Shown here in pieces: positions 16,991 to 28,414 of a stretch of 64,000 nucleotides of DNA (position 1 is its first letter; every line of letters begins with the position of its first letter). Position numbers and translations under genes: made by a program. The stretch comes from Treponema sp. (GTDB taxonomy: Bacteria; Spirochaetota; Spirochaetia; Treponematales; Treponemataceae): the NCBI GenBank assembly GCA_016286365.1, contig JAEESN010000002.1:62001-126000 (forward strand), written 5' to 3'. The notes beneath the pieces are model-generated. The model made no database searches. It saw only the letters and a list, made by a program, of their open reading frames with translations, and was not told the DNA's origin.

Positions 16991-19543
16991 ATGTCAAAAT
17001 ATCCTTTTGAATCAATCGAGCCAAAATGGCAGAAATACTGGGATGAAAAGAAAACTTTTAAAGTAACTGAGGATGAAAAATTTCCGAAGGATAAACGCAT
17101 GTATGTTCTTGATATGTTCCCTTATCCTTCTGCAGCAGGACTACACGTAGGACATCCTGAAGGCTACACTGCAACAGATATTTACTGCCGCTACCTTCGT
17201 ATGAACGGTTACAATGTACTTCATCCTATGGGATATGATGCATTCGGTCTTCCGGCAGAAAACTACGCCATCAAAACAGGAACTCATCCAAAGACAACAA
17301 CAAACGCAAATATAGAACACTTTACACAGCAGATTAAATCGCTCGGCTTCAGCTACGACTGGGACCGCTGTGTATCTACCTGTGAACCAGATTATTACAA
17401 ATGGACTCAGTGGATTTTCCTCCAGCTCTACAAAAAAGGCCTTGCATACGAAGCACAGACTCCAATCAACTGGTGTCCTTCATGTCTTACAGGTCTTGCA
17501 AACGAAGAAGTAAAAGACGGAAAATGTGACCGCTGTGGTGCAGAAGTAACACACAAAACAATCCGCCAGTGGATTTTAAAAATCACTGAATATGCTGACC
17601 GCCTTGATAACGACCTTGACAGCCTTGACTGGCCGGAAAGCGTAAAGACAATGCAGCACAACTGGATTGGAAAATCAACCGGTGCAGAAGTTACATTCAC
17701 TGTAGCAGAAAAAGACGGAAAACCAACAGATAATAAACTCACTGTATATACAACACGCTGCGATACATTGTTTGGCGCAACTTACATGGTTGTAAGCCCA
17801 GAACATAAAATCATTCCGGAAATTACTACACCAGAGCAGGAAAGCGCAGTAAAGGCATATCAGGAAGCAGCAGCAAAAAAATCTGACCTTGAGCGAACTG
17901 ATCTTGCTAAAGACAAAACCGGTGTATTCAGTGGAAGCTATGCAATCAATCCTGTAAACGGAAAACTCATTCCTATCTGGATTGCTGATTATGTTCTTAT
18001 CTCTTACGGAACCGGTGCTATTATGGCCGTTCCTGCACACGATGACCGCGACTGGGAATTTGCAAAGAAATTTGACCTTCCTATAATCGAAGTTTTAAAG
18101 AGCGAAGTTGATGTTCAAAAGCAGGCATGGACCGAAGACGGTATCCACGTTAATTCTGAATTCCTTGATGGATTGAACAAACAGGATGCCATCAACAAAA
18201 TGCTCGAATTCCTCGAAGAAAAGAAAATCGGACGAAAAGCAATTAATTATAAACTCCGTGACTGGGTATACAGCCGACAGCGTTATTGGGGTGAACCAAT
18301 TCCTTTAGTTCACTGTCCTGACTGTAGAACAGTTCCGGTTCCAGAAGAAGAACTCCCATTAAAGCTTCCTGAAGTAAAAAGCTATCAGCCTACAGGAACA
18401 GGAGAATCTCCTCTTGCAGCAATTGATGATTGGGTAAACTGCAAATGTCCAAAATGCGGAAAACCTGCAAAACGCGAAACAAATACAATGCCTCAGTGGG
18501 GTGGAAGCTGCTGGTATTACCTGCGCTACCTTGATCCTAACAACGAAAAAGAATTCTGTTCAAAGGAAAAAGAAAAATATTGGATGCCTGTTGATCTTTA
18601 CATCGGTGGTGCTGAACACGCAGTTCTTCACCTCCTTTATGCACGCTTTTGGCACAAGGTTTTATATGATTTGGGATTCGTTTCTACAAAAGAACCGTTC
18701 CAGCGCCTTGTAAACCAGGGTATGATTACTTCATTTGCTTACCAGAGAAAGAATAAAACTCTTGTTCCTATCGACGAAGTTGAACAGAAAGATGACGGAG
18801 CATGGTACGAAAAAGCAACCGGCGAAAAACTCGAACAGGTTGTTGCAAAGATGAGTAAATCGCTCAAGAACGTTGTAAACCCTGATGATGAAATTAAAGC
18901 TTACGGTGCTGATTCTGTTCGTATGTACGAAATGTTCATGGGACCTCTTACAATGAGTAAACCGTGGTCTACACAGGGAATCGTTGGTATTCACCGCTTC
19001 CTCGAAAAAGTATGGACAGTTTCTGAAAAACCAATCTCGGACATAAACATCGAAGGTAAACTCGAAGACAAGGCTCTTATAAGTGCAAGAAAGACTTTTG
19101 CACAGACAATCAAAAAGGTAACAGAAGATACAAAAACCTTGAACTTCAACACTGCAATTTCTCAGATGATGATTTTCATAAACGAAATCTCAAAACTGCC
19201 TGAAATCCCTCGTGCAATCTGGTCTGACTTTGTTAAAGTTCTTTCCCCTTATGCACCACACCTTGGCGAAGAACTCTGGGAAAAACTTGGAAACAAAAAC
19301 ACAATTGCATACGAAAGCTGGCCAAAGTTCAACGAAGAATATGCAAAAGATGATACAAAACAGATTGTTGTAATGGTAAACGGAAAACTCCGCGACAAGT
19401 TTGATGCTGCACCTGGAACAAGCCAGGATGACTTAAAAGCAACTGCATTCTCACTCGCAGGCGTAAAGAAGTTCACAGACGGCCACGAAGTGGTAAAGAC
19501 AATCGTTGTTCCGGATAAGCTGGTAAATATTGTTGTGAAGTAG
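16991..19543 (+). CDS. leuS: Leucyl-tRNA synthetase
   Basis: [59 protein letters not shown] (KMSKS); start at ATG preceded by SD ggaggc. Confidence 0.96.
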   Translation: MSKYPFESIEPKWQKYWDEKKTFKVTEDEKFPKDKRMYVLDMFPYPSAAGLHVGHPEGYTATDIYCRYLRMNGYNVLHPMGYDAFGLPAENYAIKTGTHPKTTTNANIEHFTQQIKSLGFSYDWDRCVSTCEPDYYKWTQWIFLQLYKKGLAYEAQTPINWCPSCLTGLANEEVKDGKCDRCGAEVTHKTIRQWILKITEYADRLDNDLDSLDWPESVKTMQHNWIGKSTGAEVTFTVAEKDGKPTDNKLTVYTTRCDTLFGATYMVVSPEHKIIPEITTPEQESAVKAYQEAAAKKSDLERTDLAKDKTGVFSGSYAINPVNGKLIPIWIADYVLISYGTGAIMAVPAHDDRDWEFAKKFDLPIIEVLKSEVDVQKQAWTEDGIHVNSEFLDGLNKQDAINKMLEFLEEKKIGRKAINYKLRDWVYSRQRYWGEPIPLVHCPDCRTVPVPEEELPLKLPEVKSYQPTGTGESPLAAIDDWVNCKCPKCGKPAKRETNTMPQWGGSCWYYLRYLDPNNEKEFCSKEKEKYWMPVDLYIGGAEHAVLHLLYARFWHKVLYDLGFVSTKEPFQRLVNQGMITSFAYQRKNKTLVPIDEVEQKDDGAWYEKATGEKLEQVVAKMSKSLKNVVNPDDEIKAYGADSVRMYEMFMGPLTMSKPWSTQGIVGIHRFLEKVWTVSEKPISDINIEGKLEDKALISARKTFAQTIKKVTEDTKTLNFNTAISQMMIFINEISKLPEIPRAIWSDFVKVLSPYAPHLGEELWEKLGNKNTIAYESWPKFNEEYAKDDTKQIVVMVNGKLRDKFDAAPGTSQDDLKATAFSLAGVKKFTDGHEVVKTIVVPDKLVNIVVK

Positions 19544-19626
19544 ACTATCCTCCCCCGGAATGAAACATCTCAATTCCGGCACGGAAGTAAATCTATACCA
19601 ATTATATAAAAATAACTTATGTAATA

Positions 19627-19690
19627 AAAAAAAGGGTGGGCAAACATCTGCACAAGCGAAGCGCTGAAGCCGTTTGCCCACTCTTTTTTT
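19627..19690. terminator. Bidirectional rho-independent terminator
   Basis: aaaaaaagggtgggcaaac ... gtttgcccactcttttttt; 19-bp stem with one G/A position (G-U on one strand), between convergent leuS and STAS genes. Confidence 0.85.
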
Positions 19691-19723
19691 ATGGGAATAA
19701 GGTATTTTTATATGTATGATATA

Positions 19724-20050
19724 TTATTTTACTTCCGTGACGGAATTAATGAGGTTGAACAGGTATTTAAACCCACTTGCCGCAACTGTCTTTTCTGATT
19801 CGTTGGACATGGCCATAAAATAAAGCTTATGGCCTGCTTCATCGCAATCATTAAAGGCAGCCATTAAAAGGCCAAGGCCCGAAGGATCAAGTTCAATTAA
19901 TCTTGACATATCAAGAACTACATTATTCTTTTGAACAGCGGCATAAAGAGTATCCTGAAACTCACCGATTGTATAAGCATTCAAAGCACCTTCAAGAACA
20001 TACTGAAGATAGTTTGCACCTTCTTTTTCGATAACTGTTAACTGTTCCAT
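19724..20050 (-). CDS. STAS-domain anti-sigma factor antagonist-like protein
   Basis: NVVLDMSRLIELDPSGLGLLMAAFNDCDEAG pattern. Confidence 0.8.
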   Translation of the reverse strand: MEQLTVIEKEGANYLQYVLEGALNAYTIGEFQDTLYAAVQKNNVVLDMSRLIELDPSGLGLLMAAFNDCDEAGHKLYFMAMSNESEKTVAASGFKYLFNLINSVTEVK

Positions 20051-20071
20051 TTTATTACTCCTACCCTGTCT

Positions 20072-22729
20072 CTAGTTTTTAAACATATCATCAAAATTAT
20101 CAAAATTGTCCAGATCTATGTTGTCCTGTAGCTCTGGCATTGATCCTGCAAAGTCTTCTGTATCAAAACCGGAAGGGTTGTCCCCGTTGTTCAAAGCCTC
20201 ATCAACCACAGGCGCCTCAAAATCAACACCTGCTAAAGGCTCTTCAGAAGGCGTTTCATCAAACACCGGTTGATTTTCCGGGTTTGTATCTATAAATTCA
20301 TCTGGAACTGCCTGCATATCAGAAATATCCTGAGGAACAATGTTTTCAGAAGCAAACGAAACTTCATCTGCACCCGTTTCCTGAACAGAAGCCTCAAATG
20401 AATTTCCATCAACTGTCGGAGTCGTAAATGCACCTTCTTCTACTGCAGGAGCTTGGAATGCATTCTCTTCTGCCATAGTTTCAGCTGTAACTTCCTGTAC
20501 AGGTGCATCTTCTGCAGCTGGCATTTCTTCTTCCAGAGGTTCCATATCATCGGCATATTCAATTGAAGATTCATACTTCATTACAAGAATACTGATGTCG
20601 TCTTCCATTTCCTTAGACATGAACTTCATAAGTCCGTCAAAAGTGAACTGAGCCATACGCTGTGCCGGATAAGTAGAATTATCAAGAATAGCCTGCTGAA
20701 TGCGTTCCTTTCCGAACTGTTCACCACGAAGCGAATGAGACTGAACAAGACCATCAGTACAAGCAAGAATGATGTCTCCAGGATTAAGCTTTGTTGTCTT
20801 AACCGAAATGAACGGAGAAATATCCTTTACGAATCCAAGAATATGTCCCGAACCCTGAATCTCGATTACGTTATTATAAACCTGAGTATACATCATAAGG
20901 GCCGGAATACCACAGTTGATGTAGTACATCGTATCAGTTTCAAAATCAACAAGTGCAAAAAGACCCGCAAAGATTGTACCCTTAGGCAAACTTGTTCTGA
21001 TAAAGTCGTTAAGCTTTACAATCAGCTGCTTAAAATCATGAGTTTCTGCAAGGAAGGTTCGGATGATGGACTTTAAGATGACCATGTTCATAGAAGCCGC
21101 AATACCCTTTCCAGACAAGTCACCAACTACAAAAAGATGACGTGTTGCAGTAAGACGGATTAAATCGATGAATTCACCACCGATGTTGTGGGCAGGAACC
21201 ATGAGGTATCCGATATCGACTTTTGAATTATTTATGTGATCAATGTTTTCCTGAATGGAAGTAATGATTTGAGAAGACATCTTAATTTCGCGGCTTACAA
21301 CAGAAAGAATTTCCTTGTTTGAAATGTTTCTCATATAATAACCGAATACAAAGAAGTATGAATAAAGCTTGTTGAAGATATCAATATCGTACTCTTTATA
21401 GTGGTCACCGCTGACTTTTTTACCAAGGGTGATTAAACCAAGGATATTGCGACCTTCATTCAAGATAAACATTGCATCGGTCTTTGTAGTAGTAAAGAAT
21501 TTATCAAGCTGTTCTTCGATTGGAGAAAGGTCGTGAATTTTTCCAACCTGATAGTAACAGACAACTGACTGGTTGATATTTAATAAAGTATCAAAAATTG
21601 GATTCGAGGTTGCAATTGCCTTAGTAGTCTTATTCGAAGAATATGCAACTTCAAGAGCGCCCTTCTGGTTAGAAATATATACAGTCATAGAAGAAGACTG
21701 AACATTACGTCTGAAAATCTGATACATCCTTTCTGTAATCGTATCCATCTCATCACTGTAGTCAATCGAAGCAAGATCCTTTTCAAGAGAAGGACCATAT
21801 TCAGATGTATACAATCTTGCAGATTTAGAAAGAAGAATTGAGATTTTATATGAAACAAAGAATGCTACAACGGCAATAACAATAAAGAGCAAGATAAATG
21901 ATGGTGTGTACATCATCTTACCCGAAGGCTGAGAAGACATGATTAAAAATCCGACAACTACAGCAGGAAGAATGTACGAAAGAATTGCCTTAATACAGTT
22001 TGTAACAATATTTGCTCCCGAAGGAATATCTTTTTTCTTGAGCGCAAAGATAGTGAGCACAACCATAAAGATAACAGGAAGCATATAAAGACAGGTAAAT
22101 CCAGGTAATGATTTTACCATTGTATCTTTAAAGAAAATGAGTGCCCACAAAAGGAGTAATGATTCACCTATAACAAGTCCCTGATATCTTTGCAGAGAGC
22201 TTCCATTTCTTTCCTGAAGAAGAACAAGGAAGATATAACAGATGGAAGGAAGAAGAATCTGAAACAGAATCTGATATAAATCAACCCAGTTCCATGGGAA
22301 GAAAGATCTTGCAGGCTCAGAGAAGAAATAATTTGATTGGATAGTATAAAGATAATCAGCGCTTATTTCCGGATTATGGAATTGATTAGAAACAAGTAAG
22401 ATTCCAAGAAGCATCGAAATAGCGCAGAGAACAGTTGTTACCTTCTGCTTTTTCTGAACACCAAGGTTGATTAAAGAGAAACTGAACAAAGACCAGAAAA
22501 TAACATCAATATATTTTGTTAAGATTAAAATCTTTTCTGTTAAAGACGGCGACCAGAATCTTGAAAAACAAAGAATGATAGAAAAAACAATTGATTCTAC
22601 GGTAGCAAGCAAAAGAGGTATGATCAGGTTACTGCTTTCCGGAGTAACTTTCTGAAGCTTTCGGTCAATATATAATGTACAGAAGAGGAATGACAGTGAA
22701 ATAATAATATTTAATGCAGCATATACCAT
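20072..22729 (-). CDS. Multi-TM membrane protein with SpoIIE/PP2C phosphatase domain and acidic tail
   Basis: Many TM helices; IGGEFIDLIRLTATRHLFVVGDLSGKGIAASMNMVILKS...GDIILACTDGLVQS. Confidence 0.85.
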   Translation of the reverse strand: MVYAALNIIISLSFLFCTLYIDRKLQKVTPESSNLIIPLLLATVESIVFSIILCFSRFWSPSLTEKILILTKYIDVIFWSLFSFSLINLGVQKKQKVTTVLCAISMLLGILLVSNQFHNPEISADYLYTIQSNYFFSEPARSFFPWNWVDLYQILFQILLPSICYIFLVLLQERNGSSLQRYQGLVIGESLLLLWALIFFKDTMVKSLPGFTCLYMLPVIFMVVLTIFALKKKDIPSGANIVTNCIKAILSYILPAVVVGFLIMSSQPSGKMMYTPSFILLFIVIAVVAFFVSYKISILLSKSARLYTSEYGPSLEKDLASIDYSDEMDTITERMYQIFRRNVQSSSMTVYISNQKGALEVAYSSNKTTKAIATSNPIFDTLLNINQSVVCYYQVGKIHDLSPIEEQLDKFFTTTKTDAMFILNEGRNILGLITLGKKVSGDHYKEYDIDIFNKLYSYFFVFGYYMRNISNKEILSVVSREIKMSSQIITSIQENIDHINNSKVDIGYLMVPAHNIGGEFIDLIRLTATRHLFVVGDLSGKGIAASMNMVILKSIIRTFLAETHDFKQLIVKLNDFIRTSLPKGTIFAGLFALVDFETDTMYYINCGIPALMMYTQVYNNVIEIQGSGHILGFVKDISPFISVKTTKLNPGDIILACTDGLVQSHSLRGEQFGKERIQQAILDNSTYPAQRMAQFTFDGLMKFMSKEMEDDISILVMKYESSIEYADDMEPLEEEMPAAEDAPVQEVTAETMAEENAFQAPAVEEGAFTTPTVDGNSFEASVQETGADEVSFASENIVPQDISDMQAVPDEFIDTNPENQPVFDETPSEEPLAGVDFEAPVVDEALNNGDNPSGFDTEDFAGSMPELQDNIDLDNFDNFDDMFKN
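20171..20192 (-). repeat. Dispersed-repeat copy in the acidic tail of the SpoIIE-type gene
   Basis: ggaagggttgtccccgttgttc, encoding NNGDNPSG on the minus strand. Confidence 0.65.
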
Positions 22730-22730
22730 A

Positions 22731-24131
22731 CTAATAACCTACCTTTGCAATCATCATTGTAACGTCATCATGAAGTTTTTTATCACCATTATATTTCCAG
22801 ATTAAATCTACAATATCATTTACAAAATCCTGAGGAGATTTTGATGCACCGGCAATGAGTGTTCGCTTATAGATATCTGTATCACCAAGTTCAACACCAC
22901 TGTCATCCATAACTTCAGAAACACCGTCGGTTGCCATAAGGATTGTATCTCCGCGGAAGAGTCTCTTTTCTGCAACAACAGGATCTCCCATATCAAGAAT
23001 TCCTACGAGTGAAGCATTTGATGTAAGAGGTTTGATTCTGTAGCCGTCAGGAGAAGGAGAAAGGATGATAGGATCCGACATGGAAGCATTTATGTATCTG
23101 ATTTTCATCTTTTCTGTATCGACAATACTAAGGAACAATACAGTATATTTATCCTGAAGGTGCATTCCCTTAATAGCCTTATCGATGGCATGAATTACGC
23201 CAACTAAATCTTCCTTATCTTCGATAATCTTTACGGTATTCATTACCAAACCCATGATGAGGGCGGCAGGAAGTCCCTTACCAGAAACGTCTCCAAGCAT
23301 CAAAAGTGTACGTGCTTTATCGATCGGAAGAATAGAGAAATAGTCTCCCGATACGTTTACAAGAGGGCGGAAATAAGTTGCAATCTTAAGTTTTGGAATG
23401 TTTGGAATTTTCTGCGGAAGGAATGACTGCTGTGTTTCTGCAAGCTGCTGCCATTCCTTTGTTGTAGCGGCGATTTCTGAAAGAGTTGAAATTGTCTTTG
23501 TTCTTGTAATAAAGCGTTTGTATTCTTCGAACAAAAGCGGATAGATGCTCAAGTCAAAAAGACGAGTGTAGTTACAGAAGACAAACATCAGCTGCTTGTC
23601 TGAACAAAGATAGAAACCTCTGGCTTTTTTGAAAACAGATGTATAACCAAGATGTCGGTCAAAGAAGAAATAGCCTTCCCTTTCAACATCATTAAATCTC
23701 TGATCAAGCTTGTCCCTTACCTTTTCCGATGTAGTTACCTTATCGGGACTGTTATAAAGAACATAATTTTTTACCTTATCTACGAGGATAACAGAACAGT
23801 CACCCTTTAATTCAAGGATTTCGGAAATAGCAGTATAAAAATCTTCAAGAGAGTAACAGAAACGAAGCCTATTGATAAAATCCTGGATTACGGTAGTTTC
23901 ACCTGTTTCCAGTGTATCATAGTGAACTTTAGCTATGAGCGTTGTACGTAAAATGTTTGAAATGAACAAAACTGCCACAAAAAGACCTGTTATAACAATA
24001 CCTGTATAGATAGAATATGATTCTCCTGTGCGAACAGGCAGTAATAAGAGTCCAAAAATAACAAAGAATATGATAGAAATAGCTAATACGGCAACTGTTA
24101 CTATTTTTTTCCGAGTTTTATACATAATCAC
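22731..24131 (-). CDS. Membrane SpoIIE/PP2C phosphatase
   Basis: VSGDYFSILPIDKARTLLMLGDVSGKGLPAALIMGLV...GDTILMATDGVSEVMD. Confidence 0.87.
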   Translation of the reverse strand: MIMYKTRKKIVTVAVLAISIIFFVIFGLLLLPVRTGESYSIYTGIVITGLFVAVLFISNILRTTLIAKVHYDTLETGETTVIQDFINRLRFCYSLEDFYTAISEILELKGDCSVILVDKVKNYVLYNSPDKVTTSEKVRDKLDQRFNDVEREGYFFFDRHLGYTSVFKKARGFYLCSDKQLMFVFCNYTRLFDLSIYPLLFEEYKRFITRTKTISTLSEIAATTKEWQQLAETQQSFLPQKIPNIPKLKIATYFRPLVNVSGDYFSILPIDKARTLLMLGDVSGKGLPAALIMGLVMNTVKIIEDKEDLVGVIHAIDKAIKGMHLQDKYTVLFLSIVDTEKMKIRYINASMSDPIILSPSPDGYRIKPLTSNASLVGILDMGDPVVAEKRLFRGDTILMATDGVSEVMDDSGVELGDTDIYKRTLIAGASKSPQDFVNDIVDLIWKYNGDKKLHDDVTMMIAKVGY

Positions 24132-24280
24132 CTCAAATTTATAGTACTACTATTCTACCACATTATCGGCAGAATTTGGGAAAAATCGTATAAAAATATG
24201 GAAAAAGCCGGAACTGTAAAAATGAAGAAGCTATCGGATTCAGCTGATTGAGAAAAAATAAATTTAAAAAGGCTGATTAT

Positions 24281-25423
24281 TTAGTTTTCGAGCTCGGAAA
24301 GGCGGATTAAAGCAGGCTCTTTCGGAGGATTTTCAAGCTCAAGATACTGTTTTAAAAGATCCTTCTGCTTTGAAGAAAGATGATTAGGAACCTGAACCAT
24401 TACCTTTACATAAAGATCGCCTTTTCTTCCTGATGATGAAATTGGTACACCTTCATTTTTGATTCTTAAAAGCTTACCGTTTGCAGTTCCTTCCGGAATC
24501 TTGATTGTAACTTTTTTATCGTCCAAAGAAGATATAGTGATTTCGCAGCCTAAAGCAGCCTGAGCCATTGTTACAGGAACAGCACAGTATAAATCGCTAC
24601 CCGAACGCTCAAAGAATGGATGATTTTCAACGTGAAGTACAACAACTAAATCTCCGCTTGGTCCACCGTTTTCACCGGCATCACCCTGCCCGCGGATTAC
24701 TATACGTTTTCCGTTATCAACACCGGCTGGAATCTTAAGCGACATTGCCTTTGATTTTTCCTGAATACCTGTTCCACGACAATTTGTACAAGGCTTATCG
24801 ATTACAGTGCCTTTTCCACGGCAGTTTGGACATGTCTGCTGAATAGAGAAAAATCCGTTTCCCTGTCTGATCTGACCCATTCCGTTACATGTCGGACAGG
24901 TCTTTTTATTTGAACCCGGAGCTCCGCCTGAACCGTGGCAAACATCACAGGTTTCGTTGTGTTTAAAATGGATTTCTGTAGAAGTACCGTAAACGGCATC
25001 CTTAAAGTTTAAGTGAAGATCGTATCTTAAGCTTGCGCCTGTAGAAGCTCCGCCGTTTCTTCTGGAAGAGCCTCCTCCAAAGCCGCCGCCAAAGATACTG
25101 TCAAAAATATCATTAAAGCCGCCGCCCATGCCTCCGAATAAATCGCTGAAGTCGTGGAAGGCGTGAGAGTACTGGGCACCGCCACCACCCCCCATTCCGT
25201 CAAGGCCGGCAAAACCGTACTGATCATAAATAGGGCGTTTCTTATCATCGGAAAGAACTTCGTAAGCTTCTGTCGCTTCCTTAAATTTTTCCTCCGCTTC
25301 CTTATCGCCCGGGTTTCTGTCCGGATGATATTTTACAGCCAGTTTACGATAAGCTTTTTTAATCGTATCCTGATCTGCATTTTTTTCTACGCCCAATACT
25401 TCATAATAGTCACGTTTTGCCAT
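24281..25423 (-). CDS. dnaJ: Chaperone protein DnaJ
   Basis: J domain [36 protein letters not shown]; four CxxCxGxG zinc-finger repeats. Confidence 0.97.
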   Translation of the reverse strand: MAKRDYYEVLGVEKNADQDTIKKAYRKLAVKYHPDRNPGDKEAEEKFKEATEAYEVLSDDKKRPIYDQYGFAGLDGMGGGGGAQYSHAFHDFSDLFGGMGGGFNDIFDSIFGGGFGGGSSRRNGGASTGASLRYDLHLNFKDAVYGTSTEIHFKHNETCDVCHGSGGAPGSNKKTCPTCNGMGQIRQGNGFFSIQQTCPNCRGKGTVIDKPCTNCRGTGIQEKSKAMSLKIPAGVDNGKRIVIRGQGDAGENGGPSGDLVVVLHVENHPFFERSGSDLYCAVPVTMAQAALGCEITISSLDDKKVTIKIPEGTANGKLLRIKNEGVPISSSGRKGDLYVKVMVQVPNHLSSKQKDLLKQYLELENPPKEPALIRLSELEN

Positions 25424-25457
25424 TTTTCGATAATCCTAAAATAAATCTTTCCATTGC

Positions 25458-25648
25458 GCCTCGCATAGTCTCGGCGCTTGAGCCGTTCTTTCGATAATCC
25501 TAAAGCGGCCCACTGTCGTAGCCCGCTTTTTAACGGATTTTCGATTTTAGGCTGCCTCGCATAGTCTCGGCGCTTGAGCCGTTCTTTCGATAATCCTAAA
25601 GCGGCCTACTGTCGTAGCCCGCTTTTTAACGGATTTTCGATTTTAGGC
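25458..25648. repeat. Tandem duplication, period 96 bp, between dnaK and dnaJ
   Basis: gcctcgcatagtctcggcgcttgagccgttctttcgataatcctaaagcggcc(c/t)actgtcgtagcccgctttttaacggattttcgattttaggc occurs twice with one substitution; a fragment ttcgataatcctaaa also lies at about 25428. Confidence 0.95.
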
Positions 25649-25649
25649 A

Positions 25650-27614
25650 TTACTTTTCGTCTTTTACCTCGTACTCAACGTCGTCGGCATTGCCTTTGTT
25701 GAATCCGGAAGCGCCGGAAGATGAGCCTGCATTAGAACCTGCATCACCGCTGGCACCGTCGTTTGGATTTGGACCTGCGCCCTGTGCTCCGGCCTGTGCA
25801 CCCTGCTGTTTGTAGAGTTCTTCTGCAATCTTATAAGAAGCCTGTTTTAATGCTTCTGTCTTAGACTTAATTTCTTCTGTGTTGTCACCCTGGAGTGCCT
25901 GTTTAAGGGCAGCGATTGCATCATCAATCTTCTGCTTTTCTGCACCGTCAACCTTGTCTCCAAGTTCCTTTACAGATTTTTCTGTTGCATAAATCAAGCT
26001 GTCTGCTTCGTTTCTTGCATCAACACTTTCACGTTTAGCTTTATCAGATGCTGCATTTGCTTCTGCATCCTTTACCATCTTTTCGATTTCTTCGTCGCTC
26101 AAGCCTGAAGAAGAAGTAATCTGTATGTGCTGTTCCTTTCCTGTTCCAAGGTCCTTAGCAGATACGTGAACAATACCGTTTGCATCGATATCGAATGTAA
26201 CTTCAATCTGAGGAACTCCACGAGGTGCGGCAGGAATACCAACTAAGTCAAAGCGTCCAAGTGTTCTGTTCTGGTCAGCCATTTCGCGTTCACCCTGAAG
26301 TACATGAATAGAAACTGCTGTCTGTCCGTCTGCTGCAGTAGAGAAGATCTGACTCTTCTTTGTAGGGATTGTTGTGTTACGAGAAATAAGTTTTGTCATA
26401 ACACCACCCATTGTTTCAATACCAAGTGAAAGTGGAGTTACATCAAGAAGAAGAACGTCTTTTACATCTCCTCCAAGTACACCACCCTGGATTGCAGCAC
26501 CTACTGCTACAGCTTCATCAGGGTTTACGGCACGGCTTCCTTCCTTACCAAAGATTGATTTAACAACTTCCTGAACTTTTGGCATACGAGAAGAACCACC
26601 AACTAAAAGAACTTCGTCGATTTTGTCAGAAGTAATTCCTGCATCTGCAAGAGCCTTGCGGCAAGGTTCCTTTGTTCTTTCGAATAAATCTTCTGTCATC
26701 TGTTCAAACTGAGCACGTGTCAAAGACTTCTGTAAGTGCTTTGGACCTGTGCTATCCGCTGTGATGAACGGAAGGTTGATGTCTGTAGAAGTCTGTGCAG
26801 AAAGCTGAATCTTTGCATTTTCTGCTGCTTCACGAAGACGCTGCATAGCCATAGGATCTTTAGAAAGGTCAATTCCAGTATCCTTTTTGAATTCGTCTAT
26901 TAACCAGTTGATGATTACACGGTCCCAGTCGTCTCCTCCAAGATGTGTATCACCGTTTGTAGATTTTACTTCGAATACACCGTCGCCAAGTTCGAGGATA
27001 GAAATATCGAATGTACCACCACCAAGGTCGTATACGGCGATTGTTTTTTCTTTGTTCTGATCTTTATTAAAACCGAATGCTAAAGAAGCTGCAGTTGGTT
27101 CGTTGATGATACGTTTTACATCAAGACCTGCAATCTTACCTGCATCCTTTGTTGCCTGACGCTGAGCATCGTTGAAGTAAGCCGGTACAGTAATAACAGC
27201 TTCTGTTACTTCCTGACCAAGATAATCTTCTGCAGTTTTCTTCATCTTCTGTAAGATGAAAGCAGAAATTTCCTGAGGAGAATACTGTTTCTTTGCTCCG
27301 TTTTCTTCTACTTCTACACGACAGTCAGAACCGTTATCTATAACTGCATAAGGAAGCTTTGTTGCTTCTCCCTGAAGTTCTGAGTATCTGTGACCAATAA
27401 GTCTCTTTACAGAATAAATTGTATTTTTTGGATTTGTTACCATCTGGTTTTTAGCAGGAGCACCTACAATTCTGTCTCCCTTAGAAGTAAAACCAACAAT
27501 AGATGGTGTTGTTCTTCCGCCTTCTGCATTCTGAATTACAACAGGTTCACCGTTTTCCATTACGGCTACACAAGAGTTTGTTGTTCCTAAGTCAATACCA
27601 ATAATCTTTCCCAT
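25650..27614 (-). CDS. dnaK: Chaperone protein DnaK
   Basis: [52 protein letters not shown]-terminal [11 protein letters not shown]. Confidence 0.98.
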   Translation of the reverse strand: MGKIIGIDLGTTNSCVAVMENGEPVVIQNAEGGRTTPSIVGFTSKGDRIVGAPAKNQMVTNPKNTIYSVKRLIGHRYSELQGEATKLPYAVIDNGSDCRVEVEENGAKKQYSPQEISAFILQKMKKTAEDYLGQEVTEAVITVPAYFNDAQRQATKDAGKIAGLDVKRIINEPTAASLAFGFNKDQNKEKTIAVYDLGGGTFDISILELGDGVFEVKSTNGDTHLGGDDWDRVIINWLIDEFKKDTGIDLSKDPMAMQRLREAAENAKIQLSAQTSTDINLPFITADSTGPKHLQKSLTRAQFEQMTEDLFERTKEPCRKALADAGITSDKIDEVLLVGGSSRMPKVQEVVKSIFGKEGSRAVNPDEAVAVGAAIQGGVLGGDVKDVLLLDVTPLSLGIETMGGVMTKLISRNTTIPTKKSQIFSTAADGQTAVSIHVLQGEREMADQNRTLGRFDLVGIPAAPRGVPQIEVTFDIDANGIVHVSAKDLGTGKEQHIQITSSSGLSDEEIEKMVKDAEANAASDKAKRESVDARNEADSLIYATEKSVKELGDKVDGAEKQKIDDAIAALKQALQGDNTEEIKSKTEALKQASYKIAEELYKQQGAQAGAQGAGPNPNDGASGDAGSNAGSSSGASGFNKGNADDVEYEVKDEK

Positions 27615-27705
27615 AATTGCGCTATCCTCCCGGGTAGCGCAATTAAACCGGTTGTCAAGGCTTTAAGCGTAGCGTGCCTTGACAACCAGGTATTTCACTA
27701 CCCGG
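27612..27705 (-). promoter_or_regulatory. Structured 5' region of dnaK with alternative hairpins
   Basis: Stem aattgcgcta/tagcgcaatt (27615-27624/27635-27644) with the SD ggagg in its loop; ccgggtag/ctacccgg (27630-27637/27698-27705); ggttgtcaaggc/gccttgacaacc (27650-27661/27676-27687). Confidence 0.7.
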
Positions 27706-27734
27706 CTTTATTTAATTAATTTTTTATTTATTCC

Positions 27735-28352
27735 TCACGCTTTTGGTACGCTTACCATTACCTTAGCGTGTCTGATTACCTTATCTTTAAGTTTGTATCC
27801 CTTAAGATAAACCTGCTTCAAAGTTTCCTTTTCGGCACCTTCTTCTTCCGTACGGCCGATTGCTTCGTGAATATCAGGATTGAATTCATCTCCTTCTGCA
27901 CCGTAAGCCGTAAGTCCATATTTATCTTCGAGCATCTTTACCAGATTGCCGTTGATCATTTTAATACCATCTACGACTGCCTTTACATCAGTTGCATTTG
28001 CACCCGCTTCGAGTGTTCTGTCAAAATTATCAAGACTGTCGAGTAAGTCTCCTAAAAGACTTGCATTGGCATAATCGTATGTATCCTGCTTTTCTTTAAG
28101 CATTCTCTTTCTGTAGTTGTCAAAATCTGCAGCACGTCTTAAAAGCTGATCCTTTAAATCAGCATTTTCTTTTGTAAGAGCTTCGATTTTTTCTTCGGGA
28201 GTAAGCTCTTTTTCTTCTTTTACTTCTTCTCCAGCTTCTTCTGTCTTCTGTGCATCTGCAGTTGTTTCAGTTTCACCAGAAGCAGTATCTTCGGCCTGTG
28301 CTTCTTTTGTTTCTTCAGCCTGATCTTCTGCTTTCTTATTCTGTTCTTCCAA
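27735..28352 (-). CDS. grpE: Nucleotide exchange factor GrpE
   Basis: LLRRAADFDNYRKRMLKEKQDTYDYANASLLGDLLDSLDNFDRTLEA; VYLKGYKLKDKVIRHAKVMVS. Confidence 0.95.
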   Translation of the reverse strand: MEEQNKKAEDQAEETKEAQAEDTASGETETTADAQKTEEAGEEVKEEKELTPEEKIEALTKENADLKDQLLRRAADFDNYRKRMLKEKQDTYDYANASLLGDLLDSLDNFDRTLEAGANATDVKAVVDGIKMINGNLVKMLEDKYGLTAYGAEGDEFNPDIHEAIGRTEEEGAEKETLKQVYLKGYKLKDKVIRHAKVMVSVPKA

Positions 28353-28414
28353 AGCCTTTCACCTGTCCTTAATTATTTATCACCTTTTAAATTACTGATT
28401 TCTACAGTTAAACG

